64,000 nucleotides of DNA from an uncultured Formosa sp. (GCF_947500765.1 NZ_CANMTH010000002.1:558001-622000), one strand, 5' to 3'; positions 44,029 through 53,632 are shown, numbered from the stretch's first letter. Notes: generated by a model from the sequence alone, not told the origin. Numbers and translations: made by a program.

Positions 44029-44178
44029 AATTTATTCTTTTTTAAATGTGTTTTTTTATCTTTTTTTAGGAAGAAGCGGCGTCTAGCCTCTAAAACCCTT
44101 AATAATTTATGTTTTTTAGTATTTAATCTGTATTTGTTTTTTTATTAGTCAATTCTTCATTAATACACATCAAATCAT

Positions 44179-44186
44179 TAAATTTG
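44179..44186 (+). promoter_or_regulatory. -7 element TAAATTTG before ffh
   Basis: TAAATTTG at 44179-44186 fits TAnnTTTG and ends 26 nt before the ATG. No TTG at 19 bp. Confidence 0.45.
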
Positions 44187-44212
44187 CGTTTCTTAAAATT
44201 TGATGAAAGTTT

Positions 44213-45541
44213 ATGTTTAATAATTTAAGTGAGAAATTAGATAAAGCGTTACACGTTCTTAAGGGACATGGAAGTATAACGGAAGTTAATGTTGCAGAAA
44301 CCTTAAAGGAAGTACGTCGTGCTTTATTGGATGCCGATGTTAACTTTAAAATTGCTAAAGATTTTACTAATAGAGTAAAAGAAAAAGCACTTGGCCAAGA
44401 TGTATTAACAGCTTTGCAGCCTGGACAATTAATGGTTAAAATCGTTAAAGACGAGTTAACCGAGTTAATGGGAGGAGATGCCGCAGGTGTTAATTTGTCA
44501 GGAACACCTAGCATTATTTTAATGTCAGGGTTACAAGGTTCTGGTAAAACTACGTTCTCAGGAAAGTTAGCAAACTTCCTAAAAACTAAGAAAACAAAGA
44601 AACCGTTACTGGTTGCTTGTGATGTGTATCGTCCAGCGGCGATAGATCAATTGCATGTTGTTGGAGCTCAGATTAATGTTGATGTGTTTAGTGATAAAGG
44701 AAATAATAATCCAGTTGCTATCGCTCAAGCAGGTATTGCTTATGCTAAAGAAAACGGACACAATGTGGTCATTATTGATACCGCGGGTCGTTTAGCTGTA
44801 GATGAAGTGATGATGGCTGAAATTTCTGAAATTCATAAAGCGATTCAACCCCAAGAAACCTTATTTGTTGTAGACTCTATGACAGGTCAGGATGCCGTAA
44901 ATACAGCAAAAGCATTTAACGATGTTTTAAATTTCGACGGTGTTATTCTTACCAAATTAGATGGTGATACACGTGGTGGTGCTGCAATCTCTATTAAATC
45001 TGTAGTCGATAAACCAATTAAATTTATTGGTACAGGTGAGAAGATGGAGGCTATAGATATATTCTATCCTTCTCGTATGGCAGATCGTATTCTTGGAATG
45101 GGAGATGTTGTGTCTCTTGTAGAGCGTGCTCAAGAGCAGTTTGATGAAGAGGAAGCGAGAAAACTGCAAAAGAAAATTGCAAAGAATCAATTTGGATTCG
45201 ATGATTTCTTGCAGCAAATTCAGCAAATCAAGAAAATGGGGAACATGAAAGACCTTATTGGAATGATTCCTGGTGCTGGAAAAATGATGAAAGATATCGA
45301 TATAGACGATGATGCTTTTAAGCATATTGAAGCAATTATTCATTCTATGACGGTTCACGAACGTACAAACCCATCTGTAATTAATGCGAGTAGAAAAAAA
45401 CGTATTGGTAAAGGATCTGGAACATCTGTACAACAAGTAAACCAATTATTGAAGCAGTTCGATCAGATGAGTAAAATGATGAAGATGATGCAAGGTGGCG
45501 GCGGAAAACGCATGATGCAAGCCATGAAGAACATGAAATAA
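44213..45541 (+). CDS. ffh: Signal recognition particle protein (SRP54)
   Basis: 442 residues. Ffh binds 4.5S RNA and signal sequences and delivers ribosomes to the membrane via FtsY. The N domain (about 1-95) precedes the G domain with SGLQGSGKTTFSGKL (P-loop 106-113), DVYRPAAIDQL, VIIDTAGRL and TKLDGDTRGGAA. The methionine-rich M domain (about 325-442) ends MMKMMQGGGGKRMMQAMKNM. No terminator is obvious before folD. Confidence 0.98.
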   Translation: MFNNLSEKLDKALHVLKGHGSITEVNVAETLKEVRRALLDADVNFKIAKDFTNRVKEKALGQDVLTALQPGQLMVKIVKDELTELMGGDAAGVNLSGTPSIILMSGLQGSGKTTFSGKLANFLKTKKTKKPLLVACDVYRPAAIDQLHVVGAQINVDVFSDKGNNNPVAIAQAGIAYAKENGHNVVIIDTAGRLAVDEVMMAEISEIHKAIQPQETLFVVDSMTGQDAVNTAKAFNDVLNFDGVILTKLDGDTRGGAAISIKSVVDKPIKFIGTGEKMEAIDIFYPSRMADRILGMGDVVSLVERAQEQFDEEEARKLQKKIAKNQFGFDDFLQQIQQIKKMGNMKDLIGMIPGAGKMMKDIDIDDDAFKHIEAIIHSMTVHERTNPSVINASRKKRIGKGSGTSVQQVNQLLKQFDQMSKMMKMMQGGGGKRMMQAMKNMK

Positions 45542-45670
45542 TCTATGTTTAGTTAGTGGTTTTGTTTTATGTAAATAGTTTTCAGAATTAAAGCAAAAGA
45601 TTACTAAATAATTATAAAAAAGAATATAACATATCACGAAAGCTAATTTATTTATAATTGGCATTCATTA

Positions 45671-45678
45671 TAAATTTG
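45671..45678 (+). promoter_or_regulatory. -7 element TAAATTTG before folD
   Basis: TAAATTTG at 45671-45678 fits the consensus, 62 nt before the folD ATG. No TTG is at the usual spacing. The rest of the 199-bp ffh-folD gap holds no recognisable element. Confidence 0.35.
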
Positions 45679-45740
45679 GAGTTAAACTAATAGAGTAAAC
45701 AGTTAATAACTGATACTGCGATTGAAAACTATTTAAAAGC

Positions 45741-46625
45741 ATGACAATTTTAGACGGAAAAAAAGTTAGTAACGATATTAAAGACGAGATTACCGAGCAA
45801 GTCAAAAAAATGAAAGCTAAGGGGGAGAGAGTACCTCATTTAGCAGCTATTATTGTTGGTAATGATGGGGCTAGTTTAACTTATGTAGGTAGTAAAGTTC
45901 GCGCTTGCGAGCGTGTAGGTTTCGAATCTACTTTAGTTAAAATGTCTAGTACTACAAGCGAGGTAGAGTTGTTAGATAAAATTAAAGAACTTAATAATAA
46001 TCCTCAAATAGATGGTTATATTGTTCAGTTACCTTTACCTGATCAAATAGATACTCAAAAAGTATTATTGGCTGTAAACCCAGATAAAGATGTAGATGGT
46101 TTCCACCCTACTAACTTTGGGAAAATGGCTTTAGATATGACAACTTTTATTCCGGCAACTCCATTTGGAATTTTAGAGTTATTAGACCGTTACGGTGTAG
46201 AAACTAGCGGAAAACATACCGTTGTTATTGGCCGTTCTCATATTGTTGGTCGCCCGATGAGTATTTTAATGGGAAGAAAAGGGTTTCCTGGTAATTCTAC
46301 AGTAACACTAACACATAGTCATACAAAAAATATTACACAAATTACTTCGCAAGCAGATATTATAATTTCAGCTTTAGGGGTTCCTAATTTCTTAAAAGCA
46401 GAAATGGTAAAAGATGATGTTGTAATTATAGATGTTGGAATTACTCGTGTTGCAGATGATACAACCGAAAAAGGATATAGAATTACTGGAGATGTAGATT
46501 TTGTAAACGTAAGTAAAAAGGCAAGTTATATTACTCCTGTTCCAGGAGGTGTTGGACCAATGACTATTGCCATGTTATTGAAAAACACATTGTTAGCTTG
46601 TGAAAGACATAGAACTAAGGCTTAG
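45741..46625 (+). CDS. folD: Methylenetetrahydrofolate dehydrogenase / cyclohydrolase
   Basis: 294 residues. It interconverts methylene- and formyl-tetrahydrofolate, supplying one-carbon units for purines, Met and fMet. The catalytic motif is AIIVGNDGASLTYVGSKVRA (Y48, K52); QLPLPDQID and DKDVDGFHP, then GRSHIVGRPMSILM and VPGGVGPMTIAMLL, complete the signature. It is followed by a strong terminator. Confidence 0.97.
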   Translation: MTILDGKKVSNDIKDEITEQVKKMKAKGERVPHLAAIIVGNDGASLTYVGSKVRACERVGFESTLVKMSSTTSEVELLDKIKELNNNPQIDGYIVQLPLPDQIDTQKVLLAVNPDKDVDGFHPTNFGKMALDMTTFIPATPFGILELLDRYGVETSGKHTVVIGRSHIVGRPMSILMGRKGFPGNSTVTLTHSHTKNITQITSQADIIISALGVPNFLKAEMVKDDVVIIDVGITRVADDTTEKGYRITGDVDFVNVSKKASYITPVPGGVGPMTIAMLLKNTLLACERHRTKA

Positions 46626-46643
46626 AAACTGTCTAGTAAATAA

Positions 46644-46688
46644 TAAAAAAAGCATAATTACAACTACTACGTAATTATGCTTTTTTTT
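46644..46688 (+). terminator. Terminator after folD
   Basis: AAAAAGCATAATTAC pairs with GTAATTATGCTTTTT around a 9-nt loop, and eight T follow. The stem is also symmetric for the other strand. Confidence 0.92.
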
Positions 46689-46964
46689 GCTTTAAAGAAG
46701 CTCTTAATTAGCTTGTTTTTGGGCTTAAGGTTTAGTTATCAATATCATATAATTAAACTTGAAGAGTTAATAGGAAGTGAAAAAGAAACTTTATTAGTTG
46801 TTACTACAAGAAAAACAAGTAAAGAAATAGGGGGTGTTTAAGTATTTAAAAATATACTATAGACTAACGTAAAAGCATATTAAGTAAAAACTTAATTTAA
46901 GAGTCATTTGTATATTGGTCTATTTTACATTGACAACTCGTGTAAATCATGTTTTTTTTATGAG
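46689..46964. other. Non-coding gap between folD terminator and rluF
   Basis: 276 bp without a recognisable gene. A 54-codon frame (46677-46841) begins inside the terminator stem, but it has no homology I know and looks fortuitous. No promoter or hairpin stands out in the rest. Confidence 0.5.
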
Positions 46965-47720
46965 TTACTCTCGTCTTCTAGAAGGGTGAGCTGGAGAAAA
47001 TGTTTTTGTAGAATCTCCTATTAAAGTTTGTAATTCTTTCATTTCTTCCTTCGTAATGTCACGATATTTACCAACGGGCATATCTAATTTAATGTTCATA
47101 ATTCGAACACGTTTAAGCGTTTCTACTTCGTAAGTTAAATACTCACACATTCTACGAATTTGTCTATTTAATCCTTGGGTAAGAATAATTTTGAATTCGT
47201 AAGTTCCTAATTTTTTAACTTTACATTTTTTAGTAACACGATCTAAAATAGGTACGCCGTTAGACATACGTTCTATAAATGTTTGCGAAATAGGTTTGTC
47301 TACGGTTACTATATATTCTTTTTCGTGATTATTGCTGGCACGCAAAATTTTGTTTACAATATCTCCATCGTCAGTTAAAAGAATTAAACCTTCGCTAGGC
47401 TTGTCAAGACGACCAATAGGAAAAATACGTTTCGGATAATTTATATAATCAATTATATTATCTTTTTCAACACGAGTATCTGTAGTACAAACAATACCAA
47501 TAGGTTTATTAAAAGCTAAATAAACAAATTCCTTTTCGGTGTAAATAACAGGTTCACCGTCTACAGCCACTACATCGTTACTGCTAACTTTTGTTCCCAT
47601 TTCAGGTACAACACCATTTATAGTTACTCGACCAGCTTCAATAAGTTTATCTGCAGCTCGACGTGAGCAATAACCTACTTCACTTAAATATTTATTTATA
47701 CGTTTTAATTCCATTTCCAT
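46965..47720 (-). CDS. rluF: 23S rRNA pseudouridine synthase, RluF-type
   Basis: 251 residues. An S4-domain start (LKRINKYLSEVGYCSRRAADKLIEAGRVTING, written here only as a region at residues 4-36) is followed by the catalytic domain with GRLDKPSEGLILLTDD (catalytic Asp), KEYIVTVDKPI and GLNRQIRRMCEYL. It resembles RluF, which acts on U2604 of E. coli 23S rRNA. It is the last gene of the run starting at the HerA-like ATPase, 20 bp after the hydrolase gene. Confidence 0.93.
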   Translation of the reverse strand: MEMELKRINKYLSEVGYCSRRAADKLIEAGRVTINGVVPEMGTKVSSNDVVAVDGEPVIYTEKEFVYLAFNKPIGIVCTTDTRVEKDNIIDYINYPKRIFPIGRLDKPSEGLILLTDDGDIVNKILRASNNHEKEYIVTVDKPISQTFIERMSNGVPILDRVTKKCKVKKLGTYEFKIILTQGLNRQIRRMCEYLTYEVETLKRVRIMNIKLDMPVGKYRDITKEEMKELQTLIGDSTKTFSPAHPSRRRE

Positions 47721-47740
47721 GTGGTAAAGATACGATAAGT

Positions 47741-48568
47741 TTATACTTCTAGGAAGTTGTAAATGTGTTCTCTTACTGAAGTGTTATTTAATGAATGCCC
47801 AAAGCCTTTAGTGGTAATTAAAGTGCTGTTTTTATAACTACCGTTTAGAAGAAGTGCATCGTTGTAAGGAATAATTGTGTCTTCTTTATCGTGAATAATT
47901 AAACCTTTAGTTTTTATATTATTTAAGAATTTAGCCGAAGAAAAAGTGCTAGGTATTACTCCAAAACGTTTAAGAATGGTTTTGTCTAATTGTAGAGTAA
48001 TGCGATTATTGTATCCTAACATGTTTACATATCTGCTAATAATATCTTTAAATTCTGAGGGCGCTCCTAAAAGAATTAATTTTTCTAAATTTTCACTCTG
48101 ATACTTGTTCTGAAATGCAGTAGTTGCCATACCTCCAACAGAATGTGCGATAATGGTTTTAGGTTTAAAGCGTTTAGCTACAACATTTATATATTCGGCA
48201 TAAAGTAAGGCATTAAATTCTTTACTGCCAGATCTTCCATGTGCAGGAGCGTCTAGAGCAACAACTGTGTAGCCTTTTTTGTTTAGTTCTGTAACGTAAG
48301 GTTTCCATCTATAAGAATTGCTTTCCCAACCATGAGCAAGTAAAATAGTTTCTTTAGTTCCTAACCAACGATATGTCATTATTGGCTGGTTATTATATAT
48401 TAGTTCTTCGTTAAAAGCAGTATCTAAAAAATCGACTTGATGTTTTAATATGCGTCCCTTTCTAGGTTTTGTAAATAGATTTAACGCTTTATTTGCAGCA
48501 TATGGTTTTGATAAATAACTTAATAGGTTAATATAGCTGCCAACCGATTTTACTAAAAGATTTTTCAT
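47741..48568 (-). CDS. Alpha/beta hydrolase
   Basis: 275 residues from the ATG at 48568. A 15-residue-longer frame from 48613 lies inside the cupin gene. The alpha/beta-hydrolase fold is shown by LLAHGWESNSYRW (oxyanion loop), DAPAHGRSG, nucleophile IIAHSVGGMATTAF, acid IIHDKEDTIIPYND and the His of KGFGHSL. Its ATG overlaps the cupin stop as ATGA, so the pair is translationally coupled. The substrate is unknown. Confidence 0.9.
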   Translation of the reverse strand: MKNLLVKSVGSYINLLSYLSKPYAANKALNLFTKPRKGRILKHQVDFLDTAFNEELIYNNQPIMTYRWLGTKETILLAHGWESNSYRWKPYVTELNKKGYTVVALDAPAHGRSGSKEFNALLYAEYINVVAKRFKPKTIIAHSVGGMATTAFQNKYQSENLEKLILLGAPSEFKDIISRYVNMLGYNNRITLQLDKTILKRFGVIPSTFSSAKFLNNIKTKGLIIHDKEDTIIPYNDALLLNGSYKNSTLITTKGFGHSLNNTSVREHIYNFLEV

Positions 48569-48930
48569 GCGTTTTCTCTGTTTACTTGATCTAGAGAAAA
48601 TGCAGGTGTACAAATTGCAATGTATTCACAAGGGGTTTCAAATGGATTTGAATATTGAACACGTGTGTTTTTTTCGATTTTAATAGATTGACCAGCTTCT
48701 AAAACCACAACTTCATCTTCAATAATAAATTGTTTTTTTCCTTTTATAATAAATGTGAATTCATCAAACTCTGGTGTTTGAAAAGGCTCTTCCCATCCAG
48801 GAGGTGCAATCATATGGGCGATGCTAATTTGAGAGTCGCCAGTAGTTGCGTTTCCAAAATGTTCTTGTATAAGTTTCCCATCGGTAGTGGGTACTTTAAA
48901 CGGATTTGTAATAAGCGTGTACTTTTTCAT
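48565..48930 (-). CDS. Single-domain cupin protein
   Basis: 121 residues with a double-stranded beta-helix pattern: WEEPFQTPEFDEFTFIIKGKKQFII and VVLEAGQSIKIEKNTRVQYSN correspond to the two cupin motifs, but the metal-binding histidines are largely missing, so it may bind a ligand and not a metal. It follows the YitT gene by 5 bp and overlaps the hydrolase start by 4 bp. Confidence 0.85.
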   Translation of the reverse strand: MKKYTLITNPFKVPTTDGKLIQEHFGNATTGDSQISIAHMIAPPGWEEPFQTPEFDEFTFIIKGKKQFIIEDEVVVLEAGQSIKIEKNTRVQYSNPFETPCEYIAICTPAFSLDQVNRENA

Positions 48931-48935
48931 ATGTT

Positions 48936-49907
48936 TTATTTTAAAGGTTTTCTTTTTATCATGCCGCCTTTTAAATCTTTTACAAGTCCCATGATAATAA
49001 AAGCGTTTTTGTCGATTTTATCAATTTCGGTTTCAAATTTAGCCAATTCTAAACGTGTAACAATGGTATAAATAATGTCTTTTTCTTGTGCTCCACCTTC
49101 TAGGTTGTATCCGCCCTTTCCAGTGTAAATGGTACAGGCTCGTCTTAGTTTTTCGGTTACCATAATTCTAATTTCTTCATGTTTTTCAGAAACAATGGTT
49201 ACACCAATATATTCTTCAACACCATCAATAACAAAGTCTACTGTTTTTGCTGCAGACATGTATGTAAGTATGGCGTAAAGCGCTGTTTCAATAGAAAGAA
49301 TATAGGCTCCGAAAGAGAAGATTATTATGTTTATTAAGAGTAAAACATCTCCAATAGTCATAGATAATTTACGTCCAATAAATAGTGCTAAGACTTCAGT
49401 GCCATCTATAACACTACCACCTCTCATAGCCATTCCGATACCTAAACCTAGGAAAAATCCGCCAAAAACAGAAATTAATAATTTATCGTCTGTAATGGTA
49501 GGGTAGTCTATATAGTGTACTACAAAAGCTAGAAATGTAATTGCTAGTATGCTTTTTAATGCAAATTTTAAGTTGAATGTTTTTGCTCCTAAAATTAAAA
49601 AAGGCAAGTTTACTATTATTAAGAGGTAACTTAAGGGAATGTTTGTTAAGTTTTGAAGTAATAATGAAATTCCGGTTGCACCACCATCTATAAAGCGATT
49701 AGGGAGTAAAAAACCTTTTAGTCCAAATCCAGCAGAAATTACACCAATGCCTATAAAAATGAATTCTTTTATAGCGTGTTTGAGTTCTACTTGAAGTGTT
49801 CTAACTATTGGAACTACTTTTTTTAAACTTGCGGGTGCCACTGTCTCATTTGTCTCGAGTTTTTTTCGAGCAATTAATACAAGGAGTTTAGAGACAAGTG
49901 CCTTCAT
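48936..49907 (-). CDS. YitT-family membrane protein (DUF161/DUF2179)
   Basis: 323 residues. About six membrane helices include GLKGFLLPNRFIDGGATGISLL and FLGLGIGMAMRGGSVIDGTEVLAL (family hallmarks of DUF161), followed by a C-terminal DUF2179 soluble domain that includes KLRRACTIYTGKGGY. The N-terminal 40 residues are basic and extra. Function unknown; members have been linked to cation transport by sequence only. It lies 13 bp after the lipoprotein gene. Confidence 0.9.
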   Translation of the reverse strand: MKALVSKLLVLIARKKLETNETVAPASLKKVVPIVRTLQVELKHAIKEFIFIGIGVISAGFGLKGFLLPNRFIDGGATGISLLLQNLTNIPLSYLLIIVNLPFLILGAKTFNLKFALKSILAITFLAFVVHYIDYPTITDDKLLISVFGGFFLGLGIGMAMRGGSVIDGTEVLALFIGRKLSMTIGDVLLLINIIIFSFGAYILSIETALYAILTYMSAAKTVDFVIDGVEEYIGVTIVSEKHEEIRIMVTEKLRRACTIYTGKGGYNLEGGAQEKDIIYTIVTRLELAKFETEIDKIDKNAFIIMGLVKDLKGGMIKRKPLK

Positions 49908-49920
49908 GAATTTTTAACGT

Positions 49921-50472
49921 TTACCAGTTTAAGAAAAAGTATTTGATTTTTGCTGTATCAGGAATTTGAGAGGCTTCAATGTGTAAAGTCATGTCGAATC
50001 TTAAATTTGAAGGTAGTTCTTTTTTGTCGATTGTAAATGAAGCACTAAGCTCATCTACAGAAACTACGATAGAATTAATTAAATTATCGATGCTTGATAT
50101 TTTATAATGTCCCTGAATATCTTTAAATGTACTTATTGAAGAAAGTCCTTTTTCTGTTGTAAAGCGAGAATCGAAAACTTGAACCGTTTGTATTACAGAT
50201 GTAGAATCCATAATTGTTTCTGGAGTAAGCGTTAATAATTTTGTTCCTCCTTTTTCAAAGATTTCTATTTCGTTAATACTTGCAGTAAATTCTCCTCCAG
50301 GAACAAATTTTACTATAGAATCGTTTTTAAAAACAGTTTCTAAATCTTTTACTTGAGTTGTTGAGGTTAAGTTGCCAATACTGTTTTTTGCAATTGAAAA
50401 GTTTTCGTTTTTTGTAGAACAGCTAAAGCATGTAATTGCTACCATAGCTAAGCTAAATATGGATTTTTTCAT
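49921..50472 (-). CDS. Hypothetical lipoprotein
   Basis: 183 residues. The first 18 form a lipoprotein signal with a lipobox ending in a cysteine (ITCFSC). No domain is recognised. The residues just after it (STKNEN) lack the acidic surface-export signal of many Bacteroidota lipoproteins, so a periplasm-facing position is likelier. It lies between the HerA-like ATPase gene (47-bp gap) and the YitT gene, and is probably co-transcribed. Role unknown. Confidence 0.75.
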   Translation of the reverse strand: MKKSIFSLAMVAITCFSCSTKNENFSIAKNSIGNLTSTTQVKDLETVFKNDSIVKFVPGGEFTASINEIEIFEKGGTKLLTLTPETIMDSTSVIQTVQVFDSRFTTEKGLSSISTFKDIQGHYKISSIDNLINSIVVSVDELSASFTIDKKELPSNLRFDMTLHIEASQIPDTAKIKYFFLNW

Positions 50473-50519
50473 TTTAAGGTAATCTTATGTTGTTAATTTT
50501 TTTGAATCGGTGAAAGTAG

Positions 50520-52031
50520 TTATTTTTTCATCACTTTGTTTAAAATTCCGAATACACTTCTAATAAAAGTAGCACTTGTTAATACTTTTATTATAGGATT
50601 CATTGCGGTACTTTTACGTCTAGTAGAGGTTTTTTTTGTGCTCTGTCTTTTGTCTTCGACTTCTGCTTCAGCCTCAGCGTGTTTTATTTTTTCGTTTAAT
50701 AACTCGTAAGCACTTTCTCTATCAATAGTCTTATTGTATTTTTTAACCATTTTAGATCCTGAAATTAATGCAGAGAGTTCATTATCGGTTAACACATCCA
50801 TTCTACTCATTGGTGCGCGCATCATGGTTGCTGCTAATGGTGTTGGTCGTCCTTTTTCATCTAAAGCAGAAACTAAAGCTTCTCCTGTTCCTAAATTAGT
50901 TAGTACGGTTTTTGTGTCGTAATACTCTGAATCTGGATAATTCTGAGCCGTAAGCTTTATCGCTTTTCTATCTTTTGCAGTAAAAGCACGTAGTGCGTGC
51001 TGAATTTTTAATCCTAATTGCCCTAGTACAGCTTCTGGAACATCGGTTGGGTTTTGCGTTACAAAATATAAACCAACACCTTTACTACGAATCAGTTTAA
51101 CGATACTTTCAATCTGATTTAGTAATGCTTTTGAAGCTTCGTTAAAAATAAGGTGAGCTTCATCTATAAATATTATTAATTCTGGTCTTCCGCTATCACC
51201 TTGTTCTGGGAATGTGGTGTATATTTCTGCAAGTAAACTCAGCATAAAAGTCGAGAATAATTTGGGGCGATCTTGTATGTCTGTAAGTCTAAGTATATTA
51301 ATAAAACCACGACCTTCATTGTCTATGCGTAATAAGTCTTGAACGTCGAAGGAGATTTCTCCAAAGAATAAATCTGCACCTTGTTGTTCCAATTCAACTA
51401 CTTTTCTTAATATGGCTCCAGTAGAAGCTGTTGAAATTCTTCCGTAAGCTTCTTGAAATTCGGCTTTTCCTTCTTGAGTAGCGTATTGTAATATTTTTTT
51501 GAAATCTTTTAAATCTAGAAGGGGTAACTTATTGTCGTCGCAATATTTGAAAATCACAGAAACAATTCCTGATTGCGTATCGGTTAAATCTAAAATACGG
51601 GATAATAATATAGGACCAAATTCGCTAACGGTGGCACGAAGTCTTACGCCGTCTTGATTAGATAATGTAAGCACGTCTACAGGGAAGCCTTTAGGCGTGT
51701 AAGGAAGACCAATTTTTTCGTGGCGTTTTTCAATAAAACTATTATTTACTCCTGGTTGGGCTAATCCACTTAAATCACCTTTTATGTCCATAAGCAATAC
51801 CGGAATCCCTTTTTCTGAAAGGTTCTCTGCCATGACTTGTAGTGTTTTTGTTTTTCCGGTTCCTGTTGCTCCGGCAATTAAACCATGTCTGTTTAACGTT
51901 TTTAGAGGAATATTTACATAGGCGTTTTTTATAGGTTGTTCATTTAATATGGCAGAGCCCATAGTTATGTATTCGCCTTTAAACGTATTTCCTTCGGTTA
52001 TCTCTTTAAAAAAAGCGTCGTTATTAGTCAT
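50520..52031 (-). CDS. HerA-like ATPase, DUF853 family
   Basis: 503 residues. Walker A is GATGTGKTKTLQ near residue 55, Walker B LIIFIDEAHLIF, and LLMDIKGDLSGLAQPG and FVTQNPTDVPEAVLGQLGLKIQHALRA (middle region, with an arginine-finger-like end) are typical of this YjgR-like group of hexameric AAA+ ATPases. The C-terminus is lysine-rich with a low-complexity patch (RKSTAMNP). The function is unproven; DNA or membrane-linked processes have been suggested for relatives. It heads the minus-strand unit. Confidence 0.88.
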   Translation of the reverse strand: MTNNDAFFKEITEGNTFKGEYITMGSAILNEQPIKNAYVNIPLKTLNRHGLIAGATGTGKTKTLQVMAENLSEKGIPVLLMDIKGDLSGLAQPGVNNSFIEKRHEKIGLPYTPKGFPVDVLTLSNQDGVRLRATVSEFGPILLSRILDLTDTQSGIVSVIFKYCDDNKLPLLDLKDFKKILQYATQEGKAEFQEAYGRISTASTGAILRKVVELEQQGADLFFGEISFDVQDLLRIDNEGRGFINILRLTDIQDRPKLFSTFMLSLLAEIYTTFPEQGDSGRPELIIFIDEAHLIFNEASKALLNQIESIVKLIRSKGVGLYFVTQNPTDVPEAVLGQLGLKIQHALRAFTAKDRKAIKLTAQNYPDSEYYDTKTVLTNLGTGEALVSALDEKGRPTPLAATMMRAPMSRMDVLTDNELSALISGSKMVKKYNKTIDRESAYELLNEKIKHAEAEAEVEDKRQSTKKTSTRRKSTAMNPIIKVLTSATFIRSVFGILNKVMKK

Positions 52032-52121
52032 GATTCATAATTTTTTTATAAAAATAGTAATCTTAAAGGAATAGCCTTTAAATCTTTTCAAGATTTTATA
52101 TGCAAACATAAATCAGTAAAC

Positions 52122-52129
52122 TATCTTTG
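52122..52129 (+). promoter_or_regulatory. -7 element TATCTTTG directly before queE
   Basis: TATCTTTG ends 6 nt before the ATG at 52136. No TTG at 19 bp. Predicts a nearly leaderless mRNA. Confidence 0.5.
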
Positions 52130-52135
52130 CACGTT

Positions 52136-52765
52136 ATGAAGAAAGATATTCAAGAGTTGGTAAACAAAGGTGAGATGTTACCTTTAATGGAAGAGTTCTA
52201 CACTATACAGGGTGAAGGGTTTTATAAAGGAACAGCGGCTTATTTTATTAGAGTAGGTGGTTGCGATGTAGGTTGCCATTGGTGCGATGTAAAGGAAAGT
52301 TGGGATGCAGAACTGCATCCGCCAACAGAAACTTCAAAAATTGTTGAGAAAGCAGCGCTTCATAGTAAAACGATTGTTGTTACAGGAGGAGAACCATTAA
52401 CTTGGGATATGACGGCGCTAACAACACAATTAAAAGCAAAAGGCTTACATGTACATATAGAAACTTCGGGAGCATATCCGTTAACCGGGACTTGGGATTG
52501 GATTTGTTTATCTCCAAAAAAACTAAAATTACCCACTGCAGAAGTTTCGGCTAAAGCCAACGAATTAAAAGTTATTATATTTAATAAAGACGATTTTAAA
52601 TTTGCAGAAGAACAAGCGGCTTTAGTAAACGATGATTGTATTTTATATATGCAACCAGAGTGGAGTAAACGCGATAAAATGATTCCTGAAATAGTAGAGT
52701 ATGTTATGGCTAATCCAAGATGGAAAGTGTCTCTACAAACTCACAAATACTTGAACATTCCTTAA
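52136..52765 (+). CDS. queE: 7-carboxy-7-deazaguanine synthase
   Basis: 209 residues from the ATG at 52136; the upstream TTG at 52127 lies in the promoter element. QueE is a radical-SAM enzyme that rearranges carboxytetrahydropterin into CDG, an intermediate of queuosine and other deazaguanines. The CX3CX2C cluster motif is C43, C47, C50 in GGCDVGCHWC. TGGEPLTWD and the C-terminal YMQPEWSKRDKMIPEI are also typical. The other queuosine genes are not here. Confidence 0.95.
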   Translation: MKKDIQELVNKGEMLPLMEEFYTIQGEGFYKGTAAYFIRVGGCDVGCHWCDVKESWDAELHPPTETSKIVEKAALHSKTIVVTGGEPLTWDMTALTTQLKAKGLHVHIETSGAYPLTGTWDWICLSPKKLKLPTAEVSAKANELKVIIFNKDDFKFAEEQAALVNDDCILYMQPEWSKRDKMIPEIVEYVMANPRWKVSLQTHKYLNIP

Positions 52766-52800
52766 AAATTAAGGTATACATATTTATACATAGAACATAA

Positions 52801-52834
52801 AAAAGCCGTTTTCTTAATTGAGAACGGCTTTTCT
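52801..52834. terminator. Terminator between queE and DUF2911 gene
   Basis: AAAAGCCGTT pairs with AACGGCTTTT around a 12-nt loop; A and T flanks on both sides make it usable by both convergent genes. Confidence 0.85.
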
Positions 52835-52859
52835 AATTTTATATATCAAAGAAAATTAT

Positions 52860-53393
52860 TTAACTTTTAAAAGGCATAGATACACGTGTTGTGTCCCATG
52901 CTAAAACCATGGTTCCTTGTGCGTCGAAACCAATAGAAAAAGCTTCAATAGATTCAGCATCTACTGATACTAAAGCTGTAGCGCGTGCAACATCATGATC
53001 TGCATTATAAGAGTAAGCTCCCCATGCATTTAAATCTTTGTTTAGTATTAACGTCCACGTTTTTTCACCAGGAATTGCGAAAAAAGAATACGTTCCTGCT
53101 TTAATAGGAGTGTCTCCAAAATGAGTGTCTTTGTAAAATGTGATTTCTGTAGATTCGTTTGCTCCAGTTCTCCATACTTTACCAAGAGGTGCTAAATCAG
53201 ATAAAGCACGTCCGTTTAATTGTGGTCTGCTATAAATCACTTTCATGCTTTTATTAGTGTCTTTACTACTAGTAGGGAAAGAAACCGCATCCATAGGACT
53301 TTTATCTAGTTTGCTAAATTTTTGTGCATGCATTTCTGTGTTAACGCTAAACGCGACTAATAAACAGAAAACAGTTGCTTTAAGTAATTTCAT
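52860..53393 (-). CDS. DUF2911-domain exported protein
   Basis: 177 residues with a signal peptide (cut near 23, after MHAQ). The conserved DUF2911 pieces are RPQLNGRALSDLAPLGKVWRTG and NESTEITFYKDT, plus IKAGTYSFFAIPGEKTWTLIL. The domain is common in Bacteroidota and its function is unknown. It is convergent with queE and has a 239-bp gap before asnB. Confidence 0.88.
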   Translation of the reverse strand: MKLLKATVFCLLVAFSVNTEMHAQKFSKLDKSPMDAVSFPTSSKDTNKSMKVIYSRPQLNGRALSDLAPLGKVWRTGANESTEITFYKDTHFGDTPIKAGTYSFFAIPGEKTWTLILNKDLNAWGAYSYNADHDVARATALVSVDAESIEAFSIGFDAQGTMVLAWDTTRVSMPFKS

Positions 53394-53632
53394 AATGTTG
53401 TGTTTTTTATTGTTTTAATATTATGTCTTAAGTAAAGGTCGATAATTTTTACCAAAGTTTACAAAATTAAAATTTTGAAAGGAAGATCTTGTAGTTTGAT
53501 TTCATATTTAATAAAAAAGTAATTTTTTTGTTATAAATTGTAACTAATAATAGCTTTGTTGTTTTATAATGCGAATGATATTTTCATATTTGCTTAAGAA
53601 TTAAAATAAAAAGAATTAAAAATATATAGATT

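Noticed and set aside
44957..45445. 162-codon minus-strand frame opposite ffh
   Set aside because: Antisense of the G and M domains of ffh; rich in residues typical of antisense translation, with no recognisable domain.
48730..49071. Plus-strand frame across the cupin and YitT genes
   Set aside because: Opposite two well-supported genes with no homology of its own.
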